Shown here: piece after piece, positions 37,679 through 49,338 of the stretch
Numbering within the stretch: position 1 is the first letter of the stretch
Layout of the letters: every line of letters starts with the position of its first letter
Assembly: GCA_934270705.1 (NCBI GenBank)
Contig: CAKQQG010000007.1
Location: 1 to 55,774 of the forward strand
Direction of reading: 5' to 3'
Length of the DNA stretch: 55,774 nt
Origin: an uncultured Oxalobacter sp.
Lineage (GTDB): Bacteria; Pseudomonadota; Gammaproteobacteria; Burkholderiales; Burkholderiaceae_D
The notes under the pieces: model-generated
Seen by the model: only the letters and a program-made list of their open reading frames with translations
What the model was told of the DNA's origin: nothing
Databases searched by the model: none
Position numbers and translations under genes: made by a program

Positions 37679-38152
37679 ATGAATCCTTGCAATATTCCGA
37701 AACCGGTCGGTCAACTGTTGTCCCGCCTGCCGTCATGGCCCGGTTCACTTTTGTTTGTCGCCGCGCTCAATGCCGTTCTTACGCCCAGACTGCCGGACGA
37801 TGTCAGGGAGATGATGGCCGGAAAACAGCTGCGTCTGTCGGTTGCGGATGCCGGTGTCGCTTTTAATTTTGTCTGGACAAAGGGGGGGTTTGTCGCCGGA
37901 AGGGATCATGTCGAACCGGATTTGACCATTTCTGCCAGCGCATATGATTTTTATTTGTTGTCACGGCGGCAGGAAGATCCTGATACGCTTTTTTTCAGCC
38001 GTCGTCTGGTGATGGAAGGCGATACGGAACTGGGTCTGATGCTGAAAAACACGCTGGATGCCATGGAGCTCAATGTTTTCGAGCTGGTGCGTGAGTTGCC
38101 GGTTCGCCTCTTGCTTTCCATGATACCGGGCTATCGCAAAAACGGTACCTGA
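37679..38152 (+). CDS. ubiT: Ubiquinone biosynthesis accessory factor UbiT (SCP2 domain)
   Basis: 157 residues with an SCP2-like lipid-binding domain: RLPDDVREMMAGKQLRLSVA, EPDLTISASAYDFYLLS and FSRRLVMEGDTELGLMLKNT, with LDAMEL after it. UbiT binds quinone intermediates and helps assemble the anaerobic ubiquinone pathway with UbiU and UbiV. The order ubiU-ubiV-ubiT here makes the assignment firm. About 100 bases without a gene separate it from the convergent stress-type gene. Confidence 0.9.
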   Translation: MNPCNIPKPVGQLLSRLPSWPGSLLFVAALNAVLTPRLPDDVREMMAGKQLRLSVADAGVAFNFVWTKGGFVAGRDHVEPDLTISASAYDFYLLSRRQEDPDTLFFSRRLVMEGDTELGLMLKNTLDAMELNVFELVRELPVRLLLSMIPGYRKNGT

Positions 38153-38251
38153 AAAAATTCATTGCCGTTACGGTTGCAGCATGCCTGCCGTTACAGGCAA
38201 CGTACGACAGACGCGGATCGCAGCAACCTGTACACCGGCAGGACAAGCCGG

Positions 38252-39220
38252 TTAATGACCGTTCATCGCATGTTCCCAGCCGAAGCGGATCGCATCGCGC
38301 TTGATCTCCCATGATTTTCCATGATCGTGATAATGCCGTTCCCAACCGGCATGGGCGACAGGTTCGATTTCATCCCATGAGCAAGACATGTTTTTTTTGT
38401 CGTTTCCAGCCAGCAGTACACCATACCGGTAGGCGGCACGGCACTCGTCGTATGGAATACCCGATGACAGATACCGGCTTTCCCAGTGACTGCGAAACGC
38501 CTTGTCTTCACCGCGTGATGCCAGTGTACGGCTATCCTGGTCGAACATTTCCCTGATAGAGGCACCGGCTTTTTTCAGCGTGCCAGACGTTTTGTCGAAC
38601 ACTTTTTCCACCATGTCCGAAGCCGAACCGGCTGCCTGTACCAGATTTTTGCCTGCCCGTTCCATTGCATGCTCGATGGCTTGCCGGGACAGCCAGCGCC
38701 ATTGTCTGCGGCTTTGCTGACGATTGTCCGAAGCCTTTTGGGCGTTATCCGGATTTTCAGGTTCCGGATATGTTCCCAGAACGAAAACACCGGTTTCCGA
38801 TACAGCCGGTATCACGGCGTCTTTTTCCGTATCGAAAACACATTCCGGGCGTGCCGAAAAAGAACCGATGCCCAGGGTTTCAAAGCGGCACATCGTTTTT
38901 GCCGCCTGCATGGCATTCCGGTATGAATCCGTATCGACCGAAACGATGACATAGCCGTCCTTGAGTGCACGGGTATAAAGTCCTGTTGTTTCCGGCACGT
39001 TGTCCATATCCGCAATGGAGCGATAAAAGCGGCCGAGTTCGCTGTCGAGTTGTGGCAACAGGGCATTTTCACCGATCCGGTCATAATAACGGACCTGCTC
39101 GTTATCGGTAGGTGAGCTGATGTAAATTTGATCGAATGAAAAACCATCCTGTAATAACGCGTTGACGGCTGCGTGGGCGACTTCGTCATTTCTGTAAATG
39201 ACAACGACTTTGTTTTGCAT
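38252..39220 (-). CDS. Stress-type protein with C-terminal repeat
   Basis: 322 residues. The start at 39220 has AAGGAA upstream; a longer frame from 39250 lacks one. The N-terminus (KVVVIYRNDEVAHAAVNALL, then FSFDQIYI) resembles the YflT-like general-stress domain; VIVSVDTDSYRNAMQAAKTM suggests a second, similar half near residue 100. A basic helical middle follows (RRQWRWLSRQAIEHAMERAG). The end has two related units, FRSHWESRYLSSGIPYDECR + AAYRYGVLLA and HAGWERHYHDHGKSWEIKRD + AIRFGWEHA, both W-E-x-x-Y/H ... A-x-R-x-G. Probably cytoplasmic; function unknown. Convergent with ubiT. Confidence 0.7.
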   Translation of the reverse strand: MQNKVVVIYRNDEVAHAAVNALLQDGFSFDQIYISSPTDNEQVRYYDRIGENALLPQLDSELGRFYRSIADMDNVPETTGLYTRALKDGYVIVSVDTDSYRNAMQAAKTMCRFETLGIGSFSARPECVFDTEKDAVIPAVSETGVFVLGTYPEPENPDNAQKASDNRQQSRRQWRWLSRQAIEHAMERAGKNLVQAAGSASDMVEKVFDKTSGTLKKAGASIREMFDQDSRTLASRGEDKAFRSHWESRYLSSGIPYDECRAAYRYGVLLAGNDKKNMSCSWDEIEPVAHAGWERHYHDHGKSWEIKRDAIRFGWEHAMNGH

Positions 39221-39458
39221 GTTCTGTTCCTTTGATTGATGGCGCGCCAAACCCGATTTGTTTTGAAGGTGAGGGCAATTTCATTAGAACAGCAGGGTTT
39301 TGATGTGGTGTTGATATTTATGGAAAAACGGTTGTGTGATTGAGGGGCGGGTGCCGTTTCGTGGGCGGAAAGACAGAAACTTGGTCATATATTGCCGTAG
39401 TGACGGAACAGGGATGGCGACAGGCGAAAAAACGGTGCGGCAGGAAAGATATGACAGT

Positions 39459-42400
39459 CTATTTGCGTGCGGTCAGCGAACGGATCGTCGATTTGATTTG
39501 TGCCACACGTGTGTCCAGATCAGGCATTTTGGCAGTGACACGCAGTTTTTCCGGACCATTTAAACGGATATTTTTGTTTTTCTGGATCAGTTCGATAATG
39601 CGTATTGCATCGATGGGTGGATTGGGCAAAAACTGCATGACGGCCGCTTCGGTGTGGGCGTCTATCTTGATGATACCTGCCGTTTTGGCCAGCAGGCGTA
39701 ACCGGTGGGTTTCGACAAGTGCGCGTGCTGCCTCGGGCAGTTTGCCGAAACGGTCGATCAGTTCTTCCTGCAATCCGTTGATCTGTTCAGGTGTTTCGCA
39801 GTTGGCGAAACGTTTGTACAGCGACAGGCGTTCATTGACGCCCGGACAATAATCTCCCGGCAGCAGAGCTGGCGTATGGAGATTGATTTCCGTTGTCGTG
39901 GTAAACGGTGCGTCGTAGTCGGGTTGTTCGCCTTTTTTCATCGCGCGTACCGCTTCCTTGAGCATATCGGAATACATCTGGAATCCGATTTCGACCATTT
40001 CGCCGGATTGTTCTTCGCCAAGCACTTCGCCGGCACCACGGATTTCCAGATCGTGCATCGCCAGGAAAAAGCCGCTGCCCAGTTCTTCCATCTGGCGGAT
40101 GGCTTCCAGTCGCCGTTGCGCCTGTTTGGAGAGGGTCTGGGTGTCGTTGACCAGCAAATAAGCGTATGCCTGATGGTGGGAGCGCCCGATACGGCCGCGC
40201 AGCTGGTGCAGCTGCGCAAGACCGAATTTGTCGGCCCTGTGCATGATCATCGTGTTGGCGTTGGGAACGTCGATACCGGTTTCGATAATCGTCGTACACA
40301 GCAGGATGTTGTAGCGGTGTGCGACGACATCGCGCATGACCTTTTCCAGCTCCCGTTCATGCATTTGCCCGTGTGCCACGCCGATACGTGCTTCAGGCAG
40401 GAGCGTTTCCAGCATGATACGGCGGTTCTCGATCGTCTCCACTTCGTTGTGCAGGAAATAGACCTGTCCGCCGCGCTTGAGTTCGCGCATGCAGGCTTCC
40501 CGGATGACGGAGTCGTTTTCTGTCCGTACGAATGTTTTGATCGCCAGCCGTTTTTGGGGGGCCGTGGCGATGATGGAGAAACTGCGCAGACCATCGAGCG
40601 CCATGCCGAGTGTGCGCGGGATCGGTGTCGCCGTCAGCGTCAGGACATCTACCTCGGAACGGATGGCTTTCAGCGCTTCTTTCTGACGGACGCCGAAACG
40701 GTGTTCCTCGTCGATGATGACAAGTCCGAGCCGTTTGAACGATACGTCTTTGGAAAGCAGTTTATGGGTGCCGATCACGATATCGACTGAACCATCTTCC
40801 AGTCCCTTGATGGTCTGGTTGACCTGTTTTTGCGTGCGGAAGCGCGACAGTTCCGAAATTCTGACGGGCCAGTCGGCGAAACGGTCACGGAATGTCTGGG
40901 CATGTTGTTCCGCCAGGAGTGTCGTCGGCGCGAGCAGTGCGACCTGTTTGCCGCCCATGACGGCAATGAATGCGGCACGCAAGGCCACTTCGGTCTTGCC
41001 GAAGCCTACGTCACCGCAGATCAGACGATCCATGGGTTTGTCGGATGTCATGTCTTCCATGACCGCATGGATGGCGGCAGCCTGATCCGGTGTTTCTTCA
41101 AATCCGAAACTGTCGGCGAAAGCCTCGTAGTCGTTTTTCGTCAGCGGGAAGGCAAACCCCTTGCGCATGGAGCGGCGTGCATACAGGTCAAGCAGTTCGG
41201 CTGCGGTGTCGTGGACTTTCTGGGCTGCTTTCTGGCGTGCTTTTTCCCATTGGCCGGAGCCGAGGGTGTGCAAGGGTGCGTCTTCAGGCGATGTGCCGGC
41301 ATAGCGGGAAATGACATGCAGTTGTGAAACCGGCACGTAGAGTTTGGCATCATGTGCGTATTGCAGGTGCAGAAATTCCGTTTCTCCCTCGCCCAGATCG
41401 ACGGTGATGAGTCCGCGATAGCGTCCAATGCCGTGATGGGCATGAACGACCGGATCGCCGATTTTCAGTTCGGACAGATCGCGGACGATGGATTCGATAT
41501 GGAAGTTCGCTTCTGTCTTGCGGCGGCTGCCGCGCCGGCCTGAATTGGCGTACAGTTCCGTTTCGGTGATGAAGGTCAGGTCGCCGAATATGTAGCCCAG
41601 CGAAAACCCTTTCTGGAGCGGTGCGACGGTGAGCATCACTTTTTCGGAATGAGTGACGAAGTCGGCGAAGTTTTCGCAGGTCGTGACGTTGAAAGCATAT
41701 TCGTTGAACAGCTGCTGCATGGTTTCACGTCGTCCGGGCGATTCGGCACAGATCAGTACGCGCTTGTCTGTCTTGTCCACATAGGCTCGCAGATTCGACA
41801 GCGGGTCGTCGGCACGCCGGTTGATGGCGACGTCGGGAATCGGGGAAGACAGTTCCGAAGGGGCATCGTCGGATGTGATTACCCAGCGTGCATAAGGCTG
41901 GGACAGTACGAAGAAGTCTTCACCGCTCAAAAACAGTTTTTCCGGTGGCAACAACGGACGTTCACGGTCGGCTTTCAGGAATGCGTAGCGCGAGCGGGTA
42001 TCGGCCCAGAATCGCTGGAAGGCTTCGCTGACGTTGCCGATGAATGTGAAAATGGCGTTTTCCGGGAGATACTGGAAAAGGGTCGCCGTTTCTTCAAAGA
42101 AAAGCGGTAGGTAGTATTCGATACCTGCCGAGGCGATTCCGCTGGCGATATCGCGGTAAATGACGGACAGGGTGGGGTCGCCTTCGAACACTTCGCGCCA
42201 GCGGCTTCTGAAAAACGCCCGTGATGACTCGTCCATGGGAAATTCGCGTCCCGGCAGCATCCGGATTTCCTTGACCGGATACAGCGAACGCTGGGTATCG
42301 GCATCGAATGTGCGGATGGTTTCGATGGTGTCGCCGAACAGATCGAGGCGGTAGGGCAGTTTCGATCCCATCGGGAACAGGTCGATCAGTCCGCCGCGCA

Positions 42401-42911
42401 CGGAATATTCGCCGGGCGACATGACTTGCGAGACATGGTTGTAACCGGCGATCGTCAACTGGGATTTCAGTTTGTTTTCGTCCAGCGCTTCGTTCTGTTT
42501 GAAAAAGAATGTGTGTGCCGCGAGAAAGGAAGGTGGGGCGATGCGCAGCAGGGCGGTCGAAGCGGGTACCAGCAGGATGTCGCAGTGTCCGTTATGGACT
42601 TCGTAGAGGGTGGCAAGACGCTGGGAGACCAGATCCTGATGGGGTGAAAAGGAATCGTATGGCAGTGTTTCCCAGTCGGGCAACAGATGGCAGCGCAGGG
42701 GATCGTCCGTAATGCCATCGAACCATGGAATTTCCTCGAGCAGTCGTCTGGCATCGGAGGCATTGGCGACGATGACCACCAGCATTTGCTGACGGGATTT
42801 CAGCTCATGTCCTGCACGGGCAAGTACGAGTGCATCGGCCGAACCGTGCAACGGCGGCAATGCGAAACGTTGTCCCGGACGGGGAAGGAATTTCTTGAGA
42901 TCGAAAGGCAT
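39459..42911 (-). CDS. mfd: Transcription-repair coupling factor Mfd
   Basis: 1150 residues, normal length. It removes RNA polymerase stalled at DNA damage and recruits UvrA. In order: UvrB-like N-terminal domains (LPDWETLPYDSFSPHQDLVS), an RNA-polymerase-interacting domain (IGDPVVHAHHGIGRYRG), helicase motif I GDVGFGKTEVALRAA, DEEH box IIDEEHRFGVRQKE, motif VI QLRGRIGRSHHQAYAYL, and the C-terminal UvrA-binding mimic. The start at ATG 42911 is used rather than a TTG one codon before. Divergent from ispD, with 138 bases between. Confidence 0.97.
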   Translation of the reverse strand: MPFDLKKFLPRPGQRFALPPLHGSADALVLARAGHELKSRQQMLVVIVANASDARRLLEEIPWFDGITDDPLRCHLLPDWETLPYDSFSPHQDLVSQRLATLYEVHNGHCDILLVPASTALLRIAPPSFLAAHTFFFKQNEALDENKLKSQLTIAGYNHVSQVMSPGEYSVRGGLIDLFPMGSKLPYRLDLFGDTIETIRTFDADTQRSLYPVKEIRMLPGREFPMDESSRAFFRSRWREVFEGDPTLSVIYRDIASGIASAGIEYYLPLFFEETATLFQYLPENAIFTFIGNVSEAFQRFWADTRSRYAFLKADRERPLLPPEKLFLSGEDFFVLSQPYARWVITSDDAPSELSSPIPDVAINRRADDPLSNLRAYVDKTDKRVLICAESPGRRETMQQLFNEYAFNVTTCENFADFVTHSEKVMLTVAPLQKGFSLGYIFGDLTFITETELYANSGRRGSRRKTEANFHIESIVRDLSELKIGDPVVHAHHGIGRYRGLITVDLGEGETEFLHLQYAHDAKLYVPVSQLHVISRYAGTSPEDAPLHTLGSGQWEKARQKAAQKVHDTAAELLDLYARRSMRKGFAFPLTKNDYEAFADSFGFEETPDQAAAIHAVMEDMTSDKPMDRLICGDVGFGKTEVALRAAFIAVMGGKQVALLAPTTLLAEQHAQTFRDRFADWPVRISELSRFRTQKQVNQTIKGLEDGSVDIVIGTHKLLSKDVSFKRLGLVIIDEEHRFGVRQKEALKAIRSEVDVLTLTATPIPRTLGMALDGLRSFSIIATAPQKRLAIKTFVRTENDSVIREACMRELKRGGQVYFLHNEVETIENRRIMLETLLPEARIGVAHGQMHERELEKVMRDVVAHRYNILLCTTIIETGIDVPNANTMIMHRADKFGLAQLHQLRGRIGRSHHQAYAYLLVNDTQTLSKQAQRRLEAIRQMEELGSGFFLAMHDLEIRGAGEVLGEEQSGEMVEIGFQMYSDMLKEAVRAMKKGEQPDYDAPFTTTTEINLHTPALLPGDYCPGVNERLSLYKRFANCETPEQINGLQEELIDRFGKLPEAARALVETHRLRLLAKTAGIIKIDAHTEAAVMQFLPNPPIDAIRIIELIQKNKNIRLNGPEKLRVTAKMPDLDTRVAQIKSTIRSLTARK

Positions 42912-43049
42912 CAATACAAAAAAGACGAGATCGGCCAGAGGCCAATTCGTCCTGTTCCGGATTACAATACGAAAACCAAATATAACATTATAAACGATGA
43001 TAGCGTCTCACGCCCTGCCGGACGCCCCTTTCTTGTGGAAACTCGCCCT

Positions 43050-43796
43050 ATGACCCCGGCACTGGAAGTTGCAACGGCAGCTCCCCGCTTTTTTGTCCTG
43101 ATTCCGGCTGCCGGAACGGGAACGCGTATGGGAGCTTCCCGACCGAAACAGTATCTGGAGATACAGGGCAAACCGGTACTTCAGTATGTGCTGGAAGCGT
43201 TTGCCGCCTGTGACGGAATAGAACGGATTTGCGTTCTTGCCGGTCAGCAAGATAAATGGCTCGATGGTTTTCTCAAGGTATGGCAGGACAGGATGGACAG
43301 GCGTGTCCGTTTTCTGCGCTGCGGCGGTCAAACACGGCGTGAGACGGTGATCAACGGTTTGCTTGCCCTGTCTGGCGAGTGCGCGCCGAAAGACTGGATA
43401 CTGGTACATGACGCGGCGCGTCCCGGTATCACGCCGGAACTGGTACGCCGGCTGATCGAGGAAGTCGGAAACGGTAGTGATGGCGGATTGCTGGCGCTGC
43501 CTGTCGTCGATACGGTCAAGCGTTTGAGCGGCGGCAGGGTGGAGACGGTTCCTCGTGATGGGCTGTGGCTGGCACAAACGCCGCAAATGTTTCCCTTTGC
43601 GTTTTTGCTGGATGCATTGCGGCGGCATGTTCAGGCGACCGATGAAGCCAGTGCGGTCGAGGCGGCGGGTGGCAGGCCGAAACTGGTGCAGGGACATGTC
43701 TGCAATACGAAGATCACCCGTCAGGATGATCTGGCGCTGGTCGAAATGTTTCTGAAAGCGACGGAAAAAGACAGACAGGGGGACGAAGTCAAATGA
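43050..43796 (+). CDS. ispD: 2-C-methyl-D-erythritol 4-phosphate cytidylyltransferase
   Basis: 248 residues. Couples MEP to CTP in the non-mevalonate isoprenoid pathway. Nucleotide-binding motif [20 protein letters not shown] near residue 20; [20 protein letters not shown] and [15 protein letters not shown] are family signatures. The start at 43050 is preferred; the frame is open further upstream, but that part is antisense to mfd. Its stop overlaps the ispF start by 4 bases (ATGA), indicating coupled translation. Confidence 0.95.
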   Translation: MTPALEVATAAPRFFVLIPAAGTGTRMGASRPKQYLEIQGKPVLQYVLEAFAACDGIERICVLAGQQDKWLDGFLKVWQDRMDRRVRFLRCGGQTRRETVINGLLALSGECAPKDWILVHDAARPGITPELVRRLIEEVGNGSDGGLLALPVVDTVKRLSGGRVETVPRDGLWLAQTPQMFPFAFLLDALRRHVQATDEASAVEAAGGRPKLVQGHVCNTKITRQDDLALVEMFLKATEKDRQGDEVK

Positions 43797-44305
43797 AGGG
43801 GTTTCCGTTCAGAATCGGGCAGGGATATGATTGCCATGCGCTGGTCGAAGGCAGGCGTCTGGTGATCGGCGGCGTCGAAATCCCGCACTCACGGGGTCTT
43901 CTGGGACATTCCGATGCCGATGTGTTGTTGCATGCGATTACCGATGCCTTGCTGGGAGCGGCCGGGCAGGGCGACATCGGACGGCATTTTCCCGATACGG
44001 ATGCCCGTTTCGCGGGTGTCGATTCACGGGTATTGCTGCGGCAGGCGGTCGTTCTGGTTGCAGATGCCGGTTATGCCGTGGGCAATCTTGATGCCACGAT
44101 CATCGCGCAGGCTCCGCGCATGGCACCGCATATCGCACGCATGCAAGCCAATATCGCGTCAGACCTTGGTATTGCCGTTTCTCAAGTCAATGTCAAGGCG
44201 AAAACCAATGAACGGCTCGGTTTTCTGGGGCGCGGTGAAGGGATTGCCGCCGAGGCGGTTGTGCTGCTTTACCGCAACAGTACGGGAAATGCCGTGTCTG
44301 ACTGA
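43793..44305 (+). CDS. ispF: 2-C-methyl-D-erythritol 2,4-cyclodiphosphate synthase
   Basis: 170 residues, a homotrimeric zinc enzyme two steps after IspD in isoprenoid synthesis. Metal ligands are in [12 protein letters not shown] and [20 protein letters not shown]; the substrate loop [13 protein letters not shown] and the C-terminal [20 protein letters not shown] are conserved. Overlaps ispD by 4 bases. Convergent with lolA after 30 bases. Confidence 0.96.
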   Translation: MKGFPFRIGQGYDCHALVEGRRLVIGGVEIPHSRGLLGHSDADVLLHAITDALLGAAGQGDIGRHFPDTDARFAGVDSRVLLRQAVVLVADAGYAVGNLDATIIAQAPRMAPHIARMQANIASDLGIAVSQVNVKAKTNERLGFLGRGEGIAAEAVVLLYRNSTGNAVSD

Positions 44306-44335
44306 CGGTTCTGGCGTGCCGTCCGGTTGCACGGC

Positions 44336-44968
44336 TCAGTTTTCATAGACATCGGCGCCTTTGGGGACGACGAAGCGGAATATGCTTGCGGAAACAGGCG
44401 GATTCTTCTCGAATTGCGTGAACTTGACCAGTGTGAGCTGGCCGAGGGAATCATACAGTTCCATGGCGTCCGGAATGCCGTTTTTCATGCCGATCGTGAT
44501 TTTTTCAAAGGGGGTATCCCGCGTTTTCGGAATGATTTCCACCCATTCGCATCCGTGATGCGGTGCGGCGTTTTTGAGTGTGAAATTTTTTTCCAGATCG
44601 TTGCTGCCGAACAGGATGGCAGCAGGACTGGAACCGAGTGCGTCTCCCAGTTTCCTGATCGTGACCTGATTGAGATCCTTGTCATAGATATACAGGCGGA
44701 CACCGTCTGCCTGCAGGATTTGCTCATAAGGCTTGTTGTATGTCCAGATGAATTTGCCGGGACGGGAAAACAGGAAGGTGCCTGATGTCGCATTGGCGAA
44801 ACGGATTTTGTCTCCGGATTTGACCTGCGCCTGCTGGAATTGGCCTTTCGCGGAATGGGCGGTGGCCGAAAAATGCTTGAGCTGGTCGATGGCGGAAGCG
44901 CATGCCATGACCGGCACCATCAGCAAGATCAGAAAGGCATGAGCCAGTTTTTCAAGACAGGATCGCAT
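44336..44968 (-). CDS. lolA: Outer-membrane lipoprotein carrier protein LolA
   Basis: 210 residues, periplasmic chaperone that carries lipoproteins from LolCDE to LolB. A signal peptide (AHAFLILLMVPVMACASA) is followed by the LolA fold: ATAHSAKGQFQQAQV, TSGTFLFSRPGKFIWTYNKP and LYIYDKDLNQVTIRKL. The start at 44968 gives a standard leader; the longer upstream frame does not. Downstream of ftsK by 60 bases on the same strand, the usual ftsK-lolA pair. Confidence 0.94.
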   Translation of the reverse strand: MRSCLEKLAHAFLILLMVPVMACASAIDQLKHFSATAHSAKGQFQQAQVKSGDKIRFANATSGTFLFSRPGKFIWTYNKPYEQILQADGVRLYIYDKDLNQVTIRKLGDALGSSPAAILFGSNDLEKNFTLKNAAPHHGCEWVEIIPKTRDTPFEKITIGMKNGIPDAMELYDSLGQLTLVKFTQFEKNPPVSASIFRFVVPKGADVYEN

Positions 44969-45028
44969 AATGATTCCAGAGTGAATGAAAATTTTTCCGA
45001 CAGGGCGGTTTTGCACGGACGGAGCCGT

Positions 45029-47356
45029 TCAATCCTGCCCGGATGTCGGCACCAGTATTTCACGATTGCCGTTGCTTTGCATGGGGGAAACGATACCGCT
45101 TTTTTCCATCTGTTCCAGTAGTCGCGCCGCCCGGTTGTATCCGATGCGCAAGTGGCGCTGGACAAGCGAGATCGAGGCGCGGCGGTTTTTCAGCACGATG
45201 GCGACGGCCTGATCATACAGGGCATCCGTTTCTCCGTCATCAGAATGGCCTTCTCCAAGACCGGCTCCGCTTTCATCCAGCGTTCCGCCTTCGAGTATGC
45301 CCTCGACATAGTCGGCTTCGCCATGTTCTTTCAGGAACGAGACGACACGATGTACCTCGTCGTCGGATACGAAAGCGCCGTGTACGCGGTTTGGAAAGCC
45401 GGTGCCCGGCGGAAGGTAGAGCATGTCGCCCAGTCCAAGCAATGCTTCCGCGCCCATCTGGTCCAGAATGGTTCTCGAATCGATCTTGCTGCTGACCTGA
45501 AACGCGATACGTGTCGGAATGTTGGCTTTGATAAGACCTGTGATGACATCGACGGATGGCCGTTGCGTCGCCAGAATCAGATGGATGCCGGCAGCACGCG
45601 CTTTTTGCGCGATACGTGCGATGAGTTCTTCCACTTTCTTGCCGACCACCATCATCAGATCGGCGAATTCATCGACGATGATGACGATTTGCGGCATGGT
45701 TTCAAGCGGTTCCGGTGCATCCGGCGTGATGGAAAACGGGTTCGGGATTCTTTCCCCTTTCTTTTCCGCATCCATGATACGGTTGTTGTAACCGGCCAGA
45801 TTGCGTACGCCGAGATGCGACATGAGCCGGTAACGTTTTTCCATTTCCGCCACCGCCCATGCGAGTGCATGACCGGCCTGCCGCATATCGGTGACGACAG
45901 GGGCGAGCAGATGGGGGATGCCTTCGTAGATGGACAATTCCAGCATCTTCGGATCGATCAGGATCAGGCGCACCTGTGCAGGGGTGGCCTTGTAAAGCAG
46001 CGAGAGAATCGTTGCGTTGATGCAGACTGATTTGCCCGAACCTGTCGTTCCTGCGACCAGCAAGTGCGGCATTCTGGCCAGATCGGCCACGACCGGGTTG
46101 CCGGCGATATCCTTGCCCAGCGCGATCGTCAGGTTCGAGGTGGCATCGCTGTAAACCTTCGAACTCAGGATTTCGGTCAGCCGCACGATCTGGCGTTTGG
46201 CATTCGGCAGTTCGAGCGCCATGTAGTTCTTGCCGGGGATGGTTTCGATCACGCGGATGGATACCAGGGAGAGTGAACGGGCGAGATCGCGTGAGAGATT
46301 GACGATCGTGCTGCCCTTGACGCCTGTCGCAGGTTCGATTTCGTAGCGGGTGACGACCGGTCCGGGATAGGCGGCGACCACCCGAACACTTACGCCGAAG
46401 TCGGAAAGTTTCTTCTCGATCAGGCGGCTGGTGAATTCCAGTGTTTCCACGCTGATGGTTTCCTGCTGTGTGGAAACGGGATCGAGCAGGGAAAGCGGTG
46501 GCAGTTCGGAATCTTGCAGATCCTTGAACAGGACGACTTGCCGTTCTTTTTCGGCACGATCGGATTTCGGCACGTCGGTGATCTGCGGTTCGATCCGCAT
46601 GGGTGGCGCTTCGGTGGCACGGGCTTTTTCCTGTGTGACGACCTCTTCGCGCTTGACGGTGGCGACCTGGCCGATTTTGCGATCTTCCCGGACGGTATAG
46701 ATTTTTTTCACCGCAAAATAGATGCCTTCGAGAAAAGCGCCGATCCGCTCGACGAGTTGCAGCCATGACATCTGGAAGAAAAGGCTGAAGCCCAGCGCGC
46801 ACAGCAGTACCAGTACCAGTGTCCCGCAGGTAAAGCCCAGATAATACTGTGCCAGTTTGCCCACGCTTTCGCCGATGACACCGCCGGGAATGCCGGGCAG
46901 GGTGATTTTCGTGTTGTACATGCGCAGGTATTCGATACCGGAACTGCAGATGAGCAGGATGATAAAGCCGCCGTTCTTGAGAATCCGGTCCCGGAGCCAG
47001 GAACGTTCAGGTTCTTCCTGAAGCATGAGCAACCGTGAAATGCGACGGTATCCCGCCCAGATCGTCCGGATCATCCATAAAATCAGCCACCATGCCGAAG
47101 CGCCGAAGGTGAAAAACAGCAGATCGGATATCCATGCGCCGATCCGGCCGCCGATATTGGAAATGGTCGGGGTCTGGCTGGCATGGGACCAGCCGGGGTC
47201 GGCCTTGTCGAAAGTCAGGAAAATCAGGAAAAAATAGATGGTGGCGACGATCAGGACGAACCACCATGCTTCGTTCAGAAGGCGTGCGGAACGGCTGGGT
47301 GCGACAGGTGCCGGATCCGGTTTTTTCCTGTCATAACTCGAAGTGTTTTTATTCAT
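45029..47356 (-). CDS. ftsK: DNA translocase FtsK
   Basis: 775 residues. Four N-terminal membrane helices (residues about 28-200) anchor it at the septum. A linker comes next, then the RecA-like motor with Walker [21 protein letters not shown] and Walker B-like [17 protein letters not shown]. The C-terminal gamma winged-helix ([20 protein letters not shown]) reads KOPS sites and activates XerCD at dif. The start at 47356 ([13 protein letters not shown]) fits the family; the frame is open upstream without similarity. Shorter linker than E. coli FtsK, as in other betaproteobacteria. Confidence 0.95.
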   Translation of the reverse strand: MNKNTSSYDRKKPDPAPVAPSRSARLLNEAWWFVLIVATIYFFLIFLTFDKADPGWSHASQTPTISNIGGRIGAWISDLLFFTFGASAWWLILWMIRTIWAGYRRISRLLMLQEEPERSWLRDRILKNGGFIILLICSSGIEYLRMYNTKITLPGIPGGVIGESVGKLAQYYLGFTCGTLVLVLLCALGFSLFFQMSWLQLVERIGAFLEGIYFAVKKIYTVREDRKIGQVATVKREEVVTQEKARATEAPPMRIEPQITDVPKSDRAEKERQVVLFKDLQDSELPPLSLLDPVSTQQETISVETLEFTSRLIEKKLSDFGVSVRVVAAYPGPVVTRYEIEPATGVKGSTIVNLSRDLARSLSLVSIRVIETIPGKNYMALELPNAKRQIVRLTEILSSKVYSDATSNLTIALGKDIAGNPVVADLARMPHLLVAGTTGSGKSVCINATILSLLYKATPAQVRLILIDPKMLELSIYEGIPHLLAPVVTDMRQAGHALAWAVAEMEKRYRLMSHLGVRNLAGYNNRIMDAEKKGERIPNPFSITPDAPEPLETMPQIVIIVDEFADLMMVVGKKVEELIARIAQKARAAGIHLILATQRPSVDVITGLIKANIPTRIAFQVSSKIDSRTILDQMGAEALLGLGDMLYLPPGTGFPNRVHGAFVSDDEVHRVVSFLKEHGEADYVEGILEGGTLDESGAGLGEGHSDDGETDALYDQAVAIVLKNRRASISLVQRHLRIGYNRAARLLEQMEKSGIVSPMQSNGNREILVPTSGQD

Positions 47357-47533
47357 GAATCCGTAAGGTAAAAGCGCTTTCCTGTCGGTTTGCGGGAAAA
47401 CGGCCTGCATGTGGCTATTGGTTATTGTATTCGACTTTGGAAAAAGTCCCAATGTTCACGGACAAACGGAGAAGGGTTTGCGCATCCGCTTTGGGTATGT
47501 CGGGACGGTGGACGTTTTATATTCGTGCTTTAG

Positions 47534-48610
<1,077 letters not shown>

Positions 48611-48615
48611 ATATC

Positions 48616-49254
48616 ATGGCGGCGTCAAGGAAATTTTCCGGTTTCGCCTCGCTGAAAAAGGCCGTGAAAAAGGTCAATGAGGAACGGAGAAAACAGGAAG
48701 AAGCACGCAAAAAAGCCGAACGGCAGGCCCAGTCCGACAGGGAACTGTTTCTGAGCAGCATCGGTGATGTGACGCCACTGGATGCCAGCGACAGGATCGA
48801 ACCGGTATTTCAGGCGCCCAGACCGATTCCGGTGCAACGTATCGCCGACGAAAAGCTGGCGTTGCGGGAATCGCTTTCCGATGAATTCAGCGTGGAAAGC
48901 TTGCTGGAAACGGATGAGGCGCTGAGTTATACCAGAGAGGGAATCGGCCCGGATGTGGTACGCAAACTGCGTCGTGGGCATTGGGTCATTCAGGACCAGA
49001 TCGATTTGCATGGCATGCGGCGTGACGAGGCCAGGGAAATGATCGTCGAATTTCTCAGGCAGGCGGCATTGCGTGGTATCCGGTGTGTGCGGATCGTTCA
49101 CGGCAAGGGATTGGGTTCCGTCAACAATGAACCGGTGCTGAAAAAACTGGTTCACAAGTGGCTGGTGCAGCGTTCGGACGTGATCGCTTTTTGTCAGGCC
49201 AAACCGGCTGACGGCGGTTCAGGCGCGGTTGTCGTCCTGCTCAGGGGGCGTTAG
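48616..49254 (+). CDS. Smr-domain protein
   Basis: 212 residues. A basic, coiled-coil N-terminus (ASLKKAVKKVNEERRKQEEA) and a mid segment precede the C-terminal Smr domain with IDLHGMRRDEAREMIVEFLR and RIVHGKGLGSVNNEPVLKKL, the DLHG and HGxG motifs. Stand-alone Smr proteins are nucleases; E. coli SmrB cleaves mRNA at collided ribosomes, and this length and layout resemble SmrA/B. Only 5 bases separate it from trxB, so it is likely in the same operon. Confidence 0.88.
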   Translation: MAASRKFSGFASLKKAVKKVNEERRKQEEARKKAERQAQSDRELFLSSIGDVTPLDASDRIEPVFQAPRPIPVQRIADEKLALRESLSDEFSVESLLETDEALSYTREGIGPDVVRKLRRGHWVIQDQIDLHGMRRDEAREMIVEFLRQAALRGIRCVRIVHGKGLGSVNNEPVLKKLVHKWLVQRSDVIAFCQAKPADGGSGAVVVLLRGR

Positions 49255-49338
49255 CCACTGGTATAAACCGTTTTGTCCCGATATACTTGAAAACTGCCGT
49301 TTTTCAGGCAGATGCCCGTTTTCCATTGAGAGGTATTC

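Noticed and set aside
42687..43049. N-terminal extension of IspD
   Set aside because: The extra residues are antisense to mfd and have no similarity to IspD; ATG 43050 gives the family length.
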